Source of the DNA: Thamnaconus septentrionalis
Taxonomy: Eukaryota; Chordata; Actinopteri; Tetraodontiformes; Monacanthidae
Reading direction: 5' to 3'
Length of the DNA: 64,000 nucleotides
Assembly: GCA_009823395.1 (NCBI GenBank)
Contig: CM020509.1
Span: 21,489,501-21,553,500 of the forward strand
The position numbers and the translations under genes are program-made. Positions 34,234 through 46,185 of this stretch are shown piece after piece. Every line of letters begins with the position of its first letter. Positions within the stretch are counted from its first letter, which is position 1. The notes below the pieces were generated by a model. The model was not told where the DNA came from, ran no database searches, and saw only the letters and a program-made list of their open reading frames with translations.

Positions 34234-34700
34234 TGACACTCAAACAGTTGGTCCAGCGCTGTACTTATTTTTTTCTTCTTAAAGGGAGCTGGTCATCATC
34301 TGAAAATTAAAAGAATACCATAATTACAGGTCTTGTCTGCAATGACCTGATCTTTTCTTTTGCCTTATTTTATATATGAAGTTAAATCTGCTTACATCCT
34401 ATTCGGCTCAAAAACGCACCTTTCTTTGTATCCTGGATCTGGGAACAAACTACGCGGCCCAGATTGCCTTGCTCAGGGTCTGTCAGTGGATCTGTCTACC
34501 TTTCAACTCCCTGAACTGGCTGTCCCTGAGTGTCTGCATTTGATGTTTCCTAACAAGTAAAATGTATCATGTTTTATTAAAACACTTAATTATTTGCCTC
34601 CAGCAGTCACAAACTACAAATATTCAAAGTGTCAAATGCAGAGTGTAAGAAATGGTAACACTGCACAACAAAAATTAGTTATTAACTCAATAACAAACTG

Positions 34701-35253
34701 TTACCTTGTTGTTAAAGGCTGCAGCTTCAGAGAAATGCTGGTAAAGATCCTCTCTGCTTCATGGTCACTGAGAAAAGGCAATGTCTTGAAGCGTGGGTCA
34801 ATAACTGACGCTGTGTGGAGGAAGTCAAGGACATCTGTGTATCGCTTCTCAAAGTCATTATTGAAGGCCATTTTCATCTCAGTGATGAGCGCTGTATCTT
34901 CATCAGTAGCCTCAAAGTGCTTTTGAAGTTTTGCCCTGAGTGGGGCAATCATTGAGATTGTTGGCTGCTCCTCCTCACACATGACAGTGGTCAGTTTAAC
35001 AATGTCTTCAGCATTGCAAATGTCTCTCTCATTAACATCTCATCTCCTCTCCTTTCCTGATCTCCCTGGACATGAGAGTGGCAAAAACAGCTGGCTGTTG
35101 CTCCAAGAACCGCTGCAGCATGTCAAAGGAGCTGTTCCATCTGGTGGAAACATCTTGTATGAGCTTGTGTGCAGGCAAAGACAGTTGTTGTTGTTTCTCA
35201 CGGAGGATTTCAGCACCTGTAATATTGCGATGCAAAAACCCAACCACCCTCCT
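34701..35253 (-). pseudogene. hAT (ZBED-like) transposase fragment
   Basis: The minus strand reads LIQDVSTRWNSSFDMLQRF, the conserved hAT segment, followed by a frameshift at about 35035. It continues with EEQPTISMIAPLRAKLQKHF and LHTASVIDPRFKTLPFLS, a typical hAT C-terminal half. The N-terminal part runs into the assembly gap. The C-terminal dimerisation region is missing below 34701. Confidence 0.85.
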
Positions 35254-35353
35254 NNNNNNNNNNNNNNNNNNNNNNNNNNNNNNNNNNNNNNNNNNNNNNN
35301 NNNNNNNNNNNNNNNNNNNNNNNNNNNNNNNNNNNNNNNNNNNNNNNNNNNNN
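35254..35353. other. assembly gap (100 N)
   Basis: Exactly 100 N, a conventional placeholder of unknown true length, inside the hAT remnant. Confidence 0.99.
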
Positions 35354-35786
35354 TGTCTCAGGAGGTCCATGTTCATCACTGAAGTCTTGATGATCTTTGG
35401 ACCTGTGACTTTCAGAGACTCCCAGCTGGACCCTGGAGACTCTGCTCTCTTTCTCTTGTATTGAACTCTGCAACACAAACATTGATGTCTGTGTTTAAAA
35501 CATAATTCTTTCATCAATGATCTGCTGAGGGGTAGATCCTCCAAAAGAAGCGCAGCGCTAAAATGCGCGCATTTTGCGGCAGGATTGCGCCCGCAATCTG
35601 CGCCACAGATGCGGGTATCCACAAAGTTTTTGCGCTAATGACATGCAGGCGCAAACACGCCCACGAATGCGGCACCTGAAACAGGTGTGAATGTTGCGGT
35701 CTGGCAACCTGAGAGCACTTTGCGCCAAAGGTTGTTCGTGAGTGCATGTGTTTGACAGCGAAACTCTGCTAGGATAAAGGCGCTCC
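35354..35786. other. GC-rich segment with palindromes; no gene
   Basis: After the gap, 35354-35482 has an open frame without recognisable transposase motifs. From 35545 the DNA is rich in GCGC and TGCGCC. It holds the perfect 16 bp palindrome AAAATGCGCGCATTTT (35560-35575) and ATTGCGCCCGCAAT just after it. It may be the end of a miniature element, but no partner terminus was found. Confidence 0.5.
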
Positions 35787-36273
35787 TGTCATGGTTTTCT
35801 GTCATGTTCATGTTTAATTTTCGTTTCTTCCCTGAAGGCATCACCACCTCTCTGCACCCAGGTCAATCAGCATTAACTCTCTGCACCCAGGTCAATCAGC
35901 ATTAACTCTCTTCACCTGCTCTCCCTGCCAGACTATTTAGCCGCCCTGCTCCCGCTCCTCCCTGCCAGATTGTTTTCTCTGCCATGCACGACGCTGCATC
36001 ACGGAACCCCGGACTGACTCACCGGCTACTGACCTTGCCTGTTCTGTTTTTCGCCTCCAGCCTTCCCCCTGAAATTCGACGCCTGAGTGAGTTTGGTGTT
36101 TTGACCTGTTTTTCCCAAGAGGAGGATCCTTTTTTGCCCTTGGCCCCTTTTTCCCCCTCTGTTCGACTGACCAGCCGCTTTCCCGCAAGAAATAAAGCTG
36201 TGCCTTCTTTTTGAACCGTCCAAACCTAGTCCGTGTGTTGCATTTGGGTCCACAATAGACACCCCCTGTTTCA
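35787..36273 (+). repeat. 5' LTR of the chromovirus
   Basis: Starts TGTCATGG and ends GTTTCA. It contains a tandem duplication of a block around TCTCTGCACCCAGGTCAATC and a polyadenylation signal AATAAA in GAAATAAAGCTG near its 3' end. Confidence 0.92.
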
Positions 36274-36292
36274 GTACAATCTGGCCAGAAGC

Positions 36293-37500
36293 ATGGACCC
36301 AGCACACACACCCAGGAACCGCTTTGAGCAGATTGAAGGGATTCTCCAGCAGCACGAGAGACTGTTCTGGCCTCCGTTGCAGCTGAGGCAAGACAAACCG
36401 CAGCCACCCAGGAACAGAACCTCTCCACCCTAATCAACCAGGTGCAACAGCTAGCTGCGACCGTGGCCCAGATAACCCTATTAGCGCTACCCCAGAGCCC
36501 GCACAGGTCACGACTTCCCTTCTCCCGAAGGTCAGTTTCGAGCCACGATAGGAGCCCCTGAACGATACGCTGGAGAGCCTGAGGGTGCAACCCGTTTTGA
36601 CCAATTGTTCTATTTTTTTTTCCTTACAACCCTCACCTTTGCCACGGAGGAAGCGAAGGTGGCATTCTACAGTGAATCAACTTACCGGTAGAGCGAGACT
36701 GTGGGGGACTGCTGAGTGGGATAAGAGGACCACGGCCTGCGCTTCTTTGGGGAATTCTCAGCTGAACTGCGTAAGGTCTTCGCCAGGCGCCCACTCAACT
36801 GTTGCCAGCGGCCTTCTGAAGGTACATCAGGAAACCGGTCAGTCTCTGACTTCGCCATTGACTTCCGCACGACGGCCCGCCAAAGCGACTGGAACGAGGG
36901 GCTCTTCGTGACGCCTTCCTGCACGGGTTAGCTGATTACATTAAGGATGAGCTAGTGTCCCATGTCCTTCCCACCTCTCTCGATGGCGTCATTGCCCTCG
37001 CTTCAACCATCGACCTCCGCATCCTGACTCGCCGGAGGAGAGACGGCCGATGCTCACCACCCGGGTTCCAGCTCCATCGCCTCGGCTATGCCCGGGGTCG
37101 ACCGCCCCCTTGCAGCCAGTACCGAATCCTCACACAGCAACGTGGAACCCATGCAAGTGGGTCGCACCAGCCTGTCCCCAGAGGAACGGGAGGCGGCGTC
37201 GCAAGGCAGATCTCTGTCTCTACTGTGGTCGGCCTGGCCACTTCATCCGGAACTGTCCAGTAAAAGGGGGGAGCTCATCAGCAGGTGAGGAGCTACTGGT
37301 GAGTCCATCCTCTTTTAATGCCTCCTCCGTATCTGACCGCCCACTGTTTCTCGTCAAGCTCCTTCTGCCTGAAACTTCTGAACTCCTGTCTTGTTTGATT
37401 GACTCTGGTGCGGATGCAAACCTCATTGATGAAGGACTAGCCCGTCAACTGGGTATTGATTGCCTGCCCCTGCCTAAACCTGTGCCTGCCGGGCCCTAGA
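36293..37500 (+). pseudogene. chromovirus gag and protease
   Basis: The ATG at 36293 opens MDPAHTPRNRFEQIEG, which resembles fish Sushi-type gag starts. The capsid part is broken by frameshifts between about 36430 and 37050. A CCHC knuckle CLYCGRPGHFIRNC follows near 37213-37254. The protease active site DSGA is at 37401-37412, followed by ANLID. The frame ends at 37499, before the rest of the protease (LILGYPWL near 37615), which lies in another frame. Confidence 0.83.
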
Positions 37501-37552
37501 TGGCCATCTGCTGGGAACGGTCACTCACCAGACAGAGCCGGTTAAACTACTG

Positions 37553-39608
37553 ATGTCCGGAAATCATCATGAAGCCATCCAGTTTTTTGTCCTGCCTTCA
37601 CACCGTGTCCCTCTGATCCTGGGCTACCCCTGGCTCCGTCGCCACAACCCACTCGTCGACTGGTCGGCAGGAGCAATCCGTGGTTGGAGCCCTTTTTGCC
37701 ATCAAGTTTGCCTCAAACAGGCAGCCGCACCTCAGCATGCTGCCCCTCTCCGAGACCCGCCTGACCTTTCCAGAGTTCCTCCAGAGTACCATGATCTAGG
37801 AGAGGTTTTTTGTAAAACCAAGGCAAAGTCTCTGCCTCCTCACCGGCCATATGACTGTGCGATCGACCTCCTTTCTGGTACCTCTCCGCCCAAGGGGCGT
37901 CTCTACTCTATTTCAGGTCCTGAGAGGAGGCTATGGAGACGTGACATCAACGACTCCCTGGCGGCAGGCATTATACGACCCTCGTCCTCTCCTGCGGGTG
38001 CCGGCTTCTTTTTCAGAGACAAGAAGGACAAGACTCTCAGACCGTGCATCGACTACAGGGGCCTCAACGACATAACGGTAAAGAACCGATACCGTTGCCT
38101 CTCATGACCACTGCATTTGAACTTCTCCAAGGGGCCAGTGTCTTCACCAAGCTAGACCTCCAAACGCTTACCATTTGGTTCGCATTAGGGAAGGAGACGA
38201 GTGGAAGACGGCATTCAACACCCCAACAGGACATTACGAGTACCTGGTAATGCCTTTCGGTTTAACCAATGCCCCTGCAGTATTTCAGACTCTGGTTAAT
38301 GACGTCCTCCGAGACATGCTCAACCGTTATGTTTTCGTCTACTTGGATGACATCCTGATCTTCTCCAGGTCAAAGGAGGAACACACCCTTCACGTTAAGG
38401 CTGTCCTGCAGCGGCTTCTCGAGAACTCTCTTTTGTCAAGGCTGAGAAATGTGAATTCCATGTATCATCAGTTTCTTTCCTAGGCTACATTGTCGCTCAG
38501 GGGAGCCTTCAAATGGACCCTGCAAAGGTCTCTGCGGTCTCCTCCTGGCCCCGTCCCTGAGACCAGGAAACAGCTGCAACGTTTCCTCGGTTTTGCCAAC
38601 TTTTACCGCCGATTTATTCGAGGCTACAGCACTCTGGCTGCTCCTCTCACAGCCCTCACCTCCCCCAAGGTAATGTTCTCCTGGAACCCGTCTGCCAGTC
38701 GGGCCTTTGAAACTCTGAAGACCCGTTTTACCACAGCCCCAATCCTCCAGTTGCCCGATCCCGACCAACAGTTTGTGGTGGAGGTGGACGCCTCTGACAT
38801 TGGAGTAGGAGCTGTGCTGTCTCAGCGTTCTGCGTCCGACCAGAAGCTACACCCATGTGCGTTCTTCTCTCGCCGCCTGAATCCCGCAGAACAGAACTAC
38901 GACATCGGGAACCGAGAACTACTGGCGGTGAAGCTGGCCTTGGAGGAGTGGCGACACTGGCTAGAAGGTACAAAGGTTCCGTTCCTCGTCTGGACTGATC
39001 ACAAGAACCTCGAATACATTCGCACCGCTAAACGTCTGAACTCACGTCAAGCTCGCTGGTCTCTGTTTTTCACTCGCTTCAATTTTTCTCTTTCCTATCG
39101 CCCTGGGTCCCGTAATGTGAAACCTGATGCCCTGTCACGCCAGTTTGTCAAGGAGAGCTCGCCTTCAGATTCTGTTCCTGTTTTGCCTCCCTCGTGTCTG
39201 GTGGCTCCCCTCTTTTGGGACATTGAGGAGAAACTCAAAGCCGCTTCCGCTGACCAGCCAGGACCTAGCGCATGCCCCTCTAACCGATTGTTTGTGCCTG
39301 CTCCACTCAGGTCTGAAGTGCTGCAATGGGCTCATTCCTCCAAACTCACCTGTCATCCAGGCACACTCAGAACCAGGGAGTTCCTGCAACGACGATTTTG
39401 GTGGCCCTCCATGGAAGCAGACGTGCGGCAATTCATCAAAGCCTGTCCAACCTGCAATCGCCACAAACCGTCTCATCAGGCTCCTGCTGGTCATCTCCAT
39501 CCCCTACCTATTCCTGGTCGTCCCTGGTCCCATATTTCCCTGGATTTTGTCACTGGACTTCCCCCTCGAGGGAAATACTGCTATCCTCACCTTAGTGGAC
39601 AGGTTTAG
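37553..39608 (+). pseudogene. chromovirus protease end, reverse transcriptase, RNase H and integrase zinc domain
   Basis: RT motifs: [13 protein letters not shown], then a frameshift, then [14 protein letters not shown] and [10 protein letters not shown] (38340 onward). A further frameshift near 38483 leads to [18 protein letters not shown]. RNase H has [34 protein letters not shown] and [10 protein letters not shown]. The integrase zinc finger (H...H...CPTCNRHK) follows, then [13 protein letters not shown] with the first catalytic Asp. All parts are recognisable, so loss of function comes from indels rather than long decay. Confidence 0.87.
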
Positions 39609-40538
39609 CAAGATGGCACACTTTGTTCCCCTTCCGAAGCTCCCATCGGCAAAGGAGACTGCTGAGCTGATCCTCCTACACGTTGTCCGGCCCACGGAAT
39701 CCCAGTTGATGTCGTCTCAGACCGGGGTCCCCAGTTCACCTCCGTTTTCTGGCGGGAGTTCTGCTCGCTATTGGGAGCCTCCGTTAGCCTGTCCTCAGGT
39801 TTCCACCCTCAGTCGAACGGCCAGAGTGAAAGGAAGAACCAGGACATGGAGACCTCTCTACGTTGTTTGGTATCATCCAATCCTTCATCCTGGTCCCAAC
39901 AACTGATTTGGGTAGAATATGCCCATAACACCCTTATCAGCTCTGCCACAGGCCTCTCCCCCTTCCAGTGTGCCTACGGATACCAGCCTCCACTGTTTCC
40001 AGCCCTCGAGAAGGACGCCTCCTGCCCATCGGTGCAAGCCTTCATGCGACGCTGTCAGCGCACCTGGAGACAAGCCCGCCAGAAAGCCCTCCAACGGTCC
40101 ACCGACCGTTATTCCAGGTCTGCCAATCGTCGCCGCTCTCAAGCTCCAGCATACAAGGTGGGACAGAAGGTTTGGCTGTCCACCAAGGACCTCCCTCTCC
40201 GCGTTGAGAGCAACAAGTTGGCTCCCAGGTTTATTGGGCCATTCCCCATTCAGAAGATGATCAACCCGGTTGCAGTTAGACTTAAGCTCCCTAGGTCGAT
40301 GCGTGTTCATCCCACATTTCATGTCTCCAAGATCAAACCTGCTCCGGAAAGCCCTCTGGTACCCCATGCAACTCCGCCCCTCCCCCGCATGGTTGAAGGC
40401 GGTCCTGTTTTTCTGTCCAGCGTCTCCTCCGTTCTCGTCGTCGAGGGCGGGCGTTCAATATCTGGTAGACTGGGAGGCTACGGTCCGGAAGAACGCCAGT
40501 GGGTCCCCGCTAGCTTCATCGCCGACCCCAGCTTGTGA
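39609..40538 (+). pseudogene. chromovirus integrase core end and chromodomain
   Basis: After two frame changes the core continues with [20 protein letters not shown] and ends with the catalytic-Glu segment [17 protein letters not shown]. The C-terminal part has the FIGPFPI module and [12 protein letters not shown] chromodomain follows (YLVDWE in one frame near 40460, then [15 protein letters not shown] in the frame ending at 40538). Chromodomains of this kind direct insertion to marked chromatin. Confidence 0.83.
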
Positions 40539-40862
40539 CCGACTTCCACCACGACAACCCAGATCAGCCCTGCCTCCGTCCCTCTGCGCAACCCGCTTCC
40601 CAACGGTCACGTCCCCTCCCACCAGTTCCAATGGACGAAAAGGGATGGACTTGGACACACTGGACGGCCAGGATGCCCAGGAGGACATGGATCTGACTGA
40701 CATCCAAGGTACTCTGGAGGAGCCGAATGATCCTCCCAGGTTACCTTCTCCTCCGACCACTTCCCCGACATGGAAGTGTCTGCGTCACCAGTATTAGCCC
40801 TCTGTCTGTTGCCGCCTGTTTCTCTTTTTTTGGGACGTCAGGAGCCGCCCCTTTGGGGGTTC

Positions 40863-41349
40863 TGTCATGGTTTTCTGTCATGTTCATGTTTAATTTTCGT
40901 TTCTTCCCTGAAGGCATCACCACCTCTCTGCACCCAGGTCAATCAGCATTAACTCTCTGCACCCAGGTCAATCAGCATTAACTCTCTTCACCTGCTCTCC
41001 CTGCCAGACTATTTAGCCGCCCTGCTCCCGCTCCTCCCTGCCAGATTGTTTTCTCTGCCATGCACGACGCTGCATCACGGAACCCCGGACTGACTCACCG
41101 GCTACTGACCTTGCCTGTTCTGTTTTTCGCCTCCAGCCTTCCCCCTGAAATTCGACGCCTGAGTGAGTTTGGTGTTTTGACCTGTTTTTCCCAAGAGGAG
41201 GATCCTTTTTTGCCCTTGGCCCCTTTTTCCCCCTCTGTTCGACTGACCAGCCGCTTTCCCGCAAGAAATAAAGCTGTGCCTTCTTTTTGAACCGTCCAAA
41301 CCTTGTCCGTGTGTTGCATTTGGGTCCACAATAGACACCCCCCGTTTCA
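40863..41349 (+). repeat. 3' LTR of the chromovirus
   Basis: Same length as the 5' LTR. I see CCTAGTCC versus CCTTGTCC and CCCCTGTTTC versus CCCCCGTTTC as the only differences. It is preceded by a purine-rich TTTGGGGGTTC. Confidence 0.92.
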
Positions 41350-41529
41350 CAGTCTGGAGAAATGTTGACTTCATCATTGACGTGTCTGTGTCTCTGTGAA
41401 AGTAAACTACATAGACTTGAAATAAAACACAGTCATTCTCATAGTCACAATCACACCCCTATGTTTTACAGTGTAAATACTTGCTTAATGCTTCAGAATA
41501 TATGATAAAACAATCACACTTGGTACCGT

Positions 41530-43590
41530 TTACGTGAAGATGAATTTCAGGCTTTTTCCTTTGTATTGTCCAAGGCGTCCTTGCTCCATGGCCAGTAGCA
41601 CTTTGCTGATTTTAGCCAACTGGAGGGTGCCCTCTGGAAGGCGGTAGTGCTTCCGGTGGACGGCGATATTATGCCCGAGGAAGTCTGCCAATTGATCAAG
41701 TTCTGTGGTCTTGAGGTTCAATACAGTAGAGAGGGTGGTGATATGTTTCCTCAGTTTCGTTGAGGTTAATGCTTCAGGATTTTGGATGTGGTCACATTCT
41801 TTTACAAACTGCCTTTTGCAATCAGAAGCTCTTATGTAATGCACAGAATTTGGCAGTGCAAACAGATATTCATTGTCACACAGCACCCACATTCTTTTCT
41901 CGTTTTGGTTAGAGCATCGAGTGACTCTCTCATGAGAGGGTCAAAAGAACTGGGACCTTTCTTCCTCTTTTTCCTACTATTGTTATTCTGACAAAATGTT
42001 TGCACAGCTTTAGTTCGAGTGGTGTAAGAGCCATGCTTACATCTCCATGTGTGTCTGACGCGTCCATTGACAGATACAACGACAGCAGCATTCTGGACAC
42101 TTCCGCACCTCTTTGGCGGTTGAACAGTACAATTTCTGTCAGTATTACTTTTGCAAGCGCTTTCCAGTTTGCTGGTGATGAGTGTTCTTTCAGATCATTA
42201 AAATGTTGCTGCTGTTTTTCAGCCAGATGGCAATGAAGCTTTTGAATATCTTGAGTAAAAGGTAAGAGTTGAGGAACATTTCCTTTACTCTGGTCAAGTT
42301 AAGTTAATGCTTGGCTAGCAATGTCAAATCTCCAACTTTCTTGATAAAGCTTTGCAAAATCCTCAGCATCTTGCGTCGCTTGTTTTTCTTTCTTTTTGAG
42401 GCTTTCGGACTTAATGAACATAGCCAGGGAATGCAAGCTGTGGCCAACCTTGCGAGCAAGAGGCGGACGCTGGTAGTGACCAGTTTGCTCACTGAATCCG
42501 GACAGGATCTTTGCAGCAGAGACAACCTGACTGTACTTTTCGGATTTTATGAGTTCTTGGATGGTCTTCACATGTGCAACTTTTCTTGCTTCCAATAAAA
42601 GCCTGCCATGCTCTCTGAGTTTTTGTCGTATATACTGATGTTGACTGACCACCTTCTCATTTTTCTTAAACAGTCTGTAACCATACTGGAGAAGGCAGCA
42701 GTCTTCTTTAATAGCAACTGTGATCCGGTCCTGATTCATAACGCTTAAGAATTTCCAATAAGCATCATTAAAACCAGTTGGAGCAGGTTCAGCGAAAGCA
42801 CACAATGCCAGAACCCTAGTTTTGCCTGGTTGAGTACTATCAGGTTTGAACCTGCACACCTGAAAATGACGCCACATTGCTCTTTTGGAGAACAAGCCAT
42901 AGCAGTGAATACAATGTGTAAATTTCTGTCCTTCAGATTTTTTTTCTGTGGTTGCTTCCATGGGATGAGATTGCCTTTCTGCGTCTCCAAAACATCAGTG
43001 TTGTGCTCAAAGTTACCCTTATTTCGTATAGAGTCTAACTGCAGTCTCCTTTCTTTTGAGTTTTTGGGAAGCTTAGAGCTTTTTGCAACATCTGTTTCAT
43101 CTTGGTATTTACGCCACAAGTGTCTAGACATTTTCTGGACAAATTTTCTGCAATCATAGCAAAATGTTTCTTATTACAACTTATAGATCCATCCCCCTTC
43201 TTTAAAACTGGATTCACATAGACAGACTGTTCTTCTACCAGGGGCGTTGCCATACTCAAATCCTTCTGTGAAGATGTTGACACCATTTCGTTTTCATTCC
43301 CATAATTTGGAAATTTTTGTGTGGGGGCATAACTTCTTTCAAAGGGTGTCTTCTGGTTACGACCAAGCAGGCTCTCACTGGAAGACTCAACTGTGTTATG
43401 ACAGGGAAACTTTCTTCTCTCTCTGGAGGACTCACTTCCACTTTCACTGTGCTTAACCTTGCTCTGACTGGAAGACTTTCTTCTGTTATCACTTAATGCA
43501 CCTTTTTTTTTCTTACATAATTCCAAGCTGTTCTCACTTTCTGTGCTTCCATCATGGGGATTTGGAATGTATTCCTCTTCACTATCCATA
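41530..43590 (-). pseudogene. Crypton-like tyrosine recombinase gene, decayed
   Basis: Minus-strand blocks in order: an acidic/serine-rich start (MDSEEEYIPNPHDG), a C2H2 finger (CIHCYGLFSKRAMWRHFQVC), a basic helical region, then a tyrosine-recombinase-like catalytic part. The catalytic part has an Arg block (VLFNRQRGAE, about 42120), GKRGRKVPVLL, LRKHITTLSTVLNL, and LADFLGHNIAVHRKHYRLP with a candidate nucleophilic Tyr. Breaks: a frameshift near 42960, an in-frame TAA near 42301 and a frameshift near 41945. This arrangement is known from Crypton-type elements and their domesticated relatives in fish. The assignment rests on motif order, and HMM confirmation is lacking. Confidence 0.65.
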
Positions 43591-43650
43591 CTTGAGTTGA
43601 GGAAAAAATGAAAAAAGAACCCAACAAAAAATACAGGTCTATCACTCATT

Positions 43651-43775
43651 CATTCATTCATCTTCTATACCCGCTTATTCCTATTCAGGGTCACGGGGGT
43701 CTGCTGGAGCCTATCCCAGCTGTCTTAGGGCGAAGGCAGGGTACACCCTGGACAAGTCACCAGTTCATCGCAGGG
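43651..43775 (-). mobile_element. 5'-truncated SINE with 17 bp target duplication
   Basis: Reverse-oriented 3' part of the SINE at 61100-61476 (ATACCCGCTTATTC, CAGGGTCACGGGGGTCTGC, CTTAGGGCGAAGGCAGGGT). The flanks 43634-43650 and 43776-43792 are identical (CAGGTCTATCACTCATT), a perfect target duplication. It lies just upstream of the first Crypton-like exon shown above. Confidence 0.92.
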
Positions 43776-43904
43776 CAGGTCTATCACTCATTTTGAAGCA
43801 ATGAATATTGAGTATACTTTGAATGTTAAGGCACACTAAAATAAGAAAATTCTGTATGGAGCCTTTTAAGTTTGAGTATTTTAAGTCTTAGTAAATTTAT
43901 AATC

Positions 43905-45011
43905 TAAAAGACCGGAACTAAAAGGAGGCAGCATATTACTCCAATCTTAGCTTCCTTGCATTGGCTGCCAGTCAAATTTAGAATTGAATTTAAGATTCTA
44001 GTTTTAACTTACAAAGCTCTTTATTCTCAGGCTCCTTCTTATATTAGGGAACTAATTGAACTTTATCATCCTCCAAGAGCCCTTCGCTCTGAGGATTCAG
44101 GTCTTTTAGTTATCCCAAAAATTTCTTGAGTTAGGTCAGGAGGTAGGTGTTTCAGTTTCCTGGCACCTTTATTTTGGAATCATCTTCCAGCCTCGGTGGG
44201 GGGCAGACACAGTTAGTTTATTTAGGAGTAGACTTAAGACTTTCCTTTTCTTAAAGCTTATAGTTAGATTCCATCCACTGTCAGTTAAGCTGCTATAGGC
44301 TTACGCCATGGAGGGAGATCTTTCGCTCCCGTTACAGGGATCGTTGCTCTGTGCAGGCGGAGCTTCTATCACTCTCCTCACCCAATCAATCTTTGACTCT
44401 TTTGACTCTATCTACTCTGTCCAAACTAGCTCTCATTATGCTTTGTACAATATGCTCGATATGCATGATACTGCCGCAGTCTCTGTGTCCCCGGCGGTGA
44501 TGACCACTGCGCCAGGAGCTGGATTGTGCTGTCCTGGGGGTCTTGGTGTCATCGCTTTGTCCCACCACCACGCCTAGGACCTGGACTTGTCCTATCGGCA
44601 GATTGTCCATCGGGATAGGCTCTTGCCTTCCAAAGCATGGACACTTACAGCCCACGCGGACAGCAGCCTTGAATTATTTCCTATTCTTTGTGTTTATATC
44701 CGTTTTGTGAATGCCTGGTTGGTGTATCTGTTTTTCACTCTGTCCTGTCTGCCACCCTGGCTCACTCTACTCCTTTCTCTGTTTCTCTGTCTCTCCTCTA
44801 TTTTTGTATTTCACCACAACTACTCATAGGCAGAAGATGGCCCTCTGGAGTCTGGTTCTACCCTAGGTTTCTTCCCACAGGGGAGTTTTTCCCAGCCACT
44901 GTCGCATCTTGCTTGCTCCGGGGGCCCGGTTGGTTCTCTCTGATTGTATAAAGCGCTTTGAGACGCCATTGGTTGTGATTTAGCGCTGTACAAATAAAGT
45001 TTTATTATCAT

Positions 45012-45030
<19 letters not shown>
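43905..45030 (+). mobile_element. L2-like LINE, 3' part
   Basis: The plus strand encodes the C-terminal RT region (ASLHWLPVKFRIEFKIL, YKALYSQAPSYIRELI, PPRALRSED) with a stop and frameshifts. A non-coding 3' region follows with CAAAGCGCTTTGAGACGCC in inverted form and AATAAAG. It ends in an (ATT)n tail at 45000-45030. 5'-truncated, as is usual for LINEs. It sits in an intron of the Crypton-like gene. Its 3' part is also at 20225-20870. Confidence 0.8.
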
Positions 45031-45042
<12 letters not shown>

Positions 45043-45149
45043 AAGCCTAAAAAGGAACACACTTGGTATTCAAACAAAATGGAAAATAAATGTGGTCAGT
45101 ATCAGGCTCACAAGTAAAAAAAAAAAACAGGAGATGAGGAGATGGCAGG

Positions 45150-46095
45150 AGATTCTTCTCGGTCTCTGTGAATTCCTTTCAGGCTGAGAAAGGAAAGCTC
45201 CCTGGGTGCTGTCATCATCTAAATCATACAGAGGGCCAGAATAATCTTGTAAAGTACCCATCTGCTAAAGAAACGACATGAAGATATGATTTTCCTTTTG
45301 TTTACACTGTAGAAAAACAAATGGCAGGTGCTTTAGCAGGAAAGGGTTCAAGGGTTGCACAAACTCTAATAACTTTTAGGACCTTACCGGAATGCTTTTT
45401 GTGCGTCTCAGTGATGGAACAAGGTCATCATCTGATTGCCCATTTGGATTGTTGTTTGGAGAAGCCTCATCACCAGTTTCTTGCACAATAGTTTCACCTG
45501 ATTCGTACAACCAATCAGACACCTCCAGTCCACTATCCATCTGCAAAAACGAAATGTTAAGACGTGTATACATTCATACATAAAAGCCCTTTACAGTATT
45601 AAAAGCATACCAGAATGGTTTCTGTATTTCTTTTTGCATCAAATTGTGGGGTGAAAGTGTTGCTCTTTGTGTAGTCCTCATCAGTTTCATCACTGTCCGA
45701 GTAAGCAACGAGTGAAAACCCTTGGACTTTAAAACCCTAAACAAAAAGAGCAAGAATCTGTTGTCAAGAATTTTATTTATGGTTGAATTTGCAAACTAAA
45801 AAAGACAGCAAAAGCAAAAACTGTTGCTGACACAGTCATAGCATTTAAACAATGCAAAGTCAGAAGAAAAATATGTATCTAGGTAAGGAAAAGGAAAACT
45901 GGACCATTTTGGTAGAAGAGTTGCATCAAATACTAGTCACCACAAAAGAGGTGTGAAGACCGTGTCTCCAATGTATTTTTACCTGTGTGTTTGGCTGGTC
46001 TGGCTCTGGTTCCTCATGTAACATCTGAGCTGCAGGGCTGGTCTCTATCTCCACTGCTGCTGCTTTCGTGTGAGGATCTTGTCCCTGAAATATAG
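45150..46095 (-). pseudogene. upstream acidic exons, probably of the Crypton-like gene
   Basis: Four exon-like blocks with good splice sites on the minus strand. 45983-46085 reads GQDPHTKAAAVEIETSPAA. 45612-45737 reads FSLVAYSDSDETDEDYTKSN. 45390-45541 reads MDSGLEVSDWLYESGETI. About 45150-45264 reads LQDYSGPLYDLDDDSTQG. All are acidic and low in complexity, as in the N-terminal region of the gene that follows on the same strand. No known domain was recognised. The link to the recombinase is inferred from strand, proximity and composition. Confidence 0.5.
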
Positions 46096-46185
46096 ATGCC
46101 AGGCAAGGAGACATTTCTTGTAAGGTTAAAAAGATTACCTGACGGTCAAACTGATTCTCAAACAGCACAGAACTGACATCATCAA

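Larger units (their letters stand above)
35787..41349 (+). mobile_element. chromodomain Ty3/gypsy LTR retrotransposon (chromovirus, Sushi-like)
   Basis: LTRs of 487 bp each (35787-36273 and 40863-41349) flank gag, protease, RT, RNase H, integrase and a C-terminal chromodomain, the normal Ty3/gypsy order. I see two base differences between the LTRs. The internal region has frameshifts in gag, after protease, within RT (around 38107-38175 and 38483) and within integrase (around 39600-39780). No matching target duplication was seen (flanks GCTCC and CAGTC). Confidence 0.9.

Noticed and set aside
35354..35482. Continuation of the hAT transposase beyond the gap
   Set aside because: The peptide has no hAT motif, and the gap length is unknown, so the link cannot be supported.
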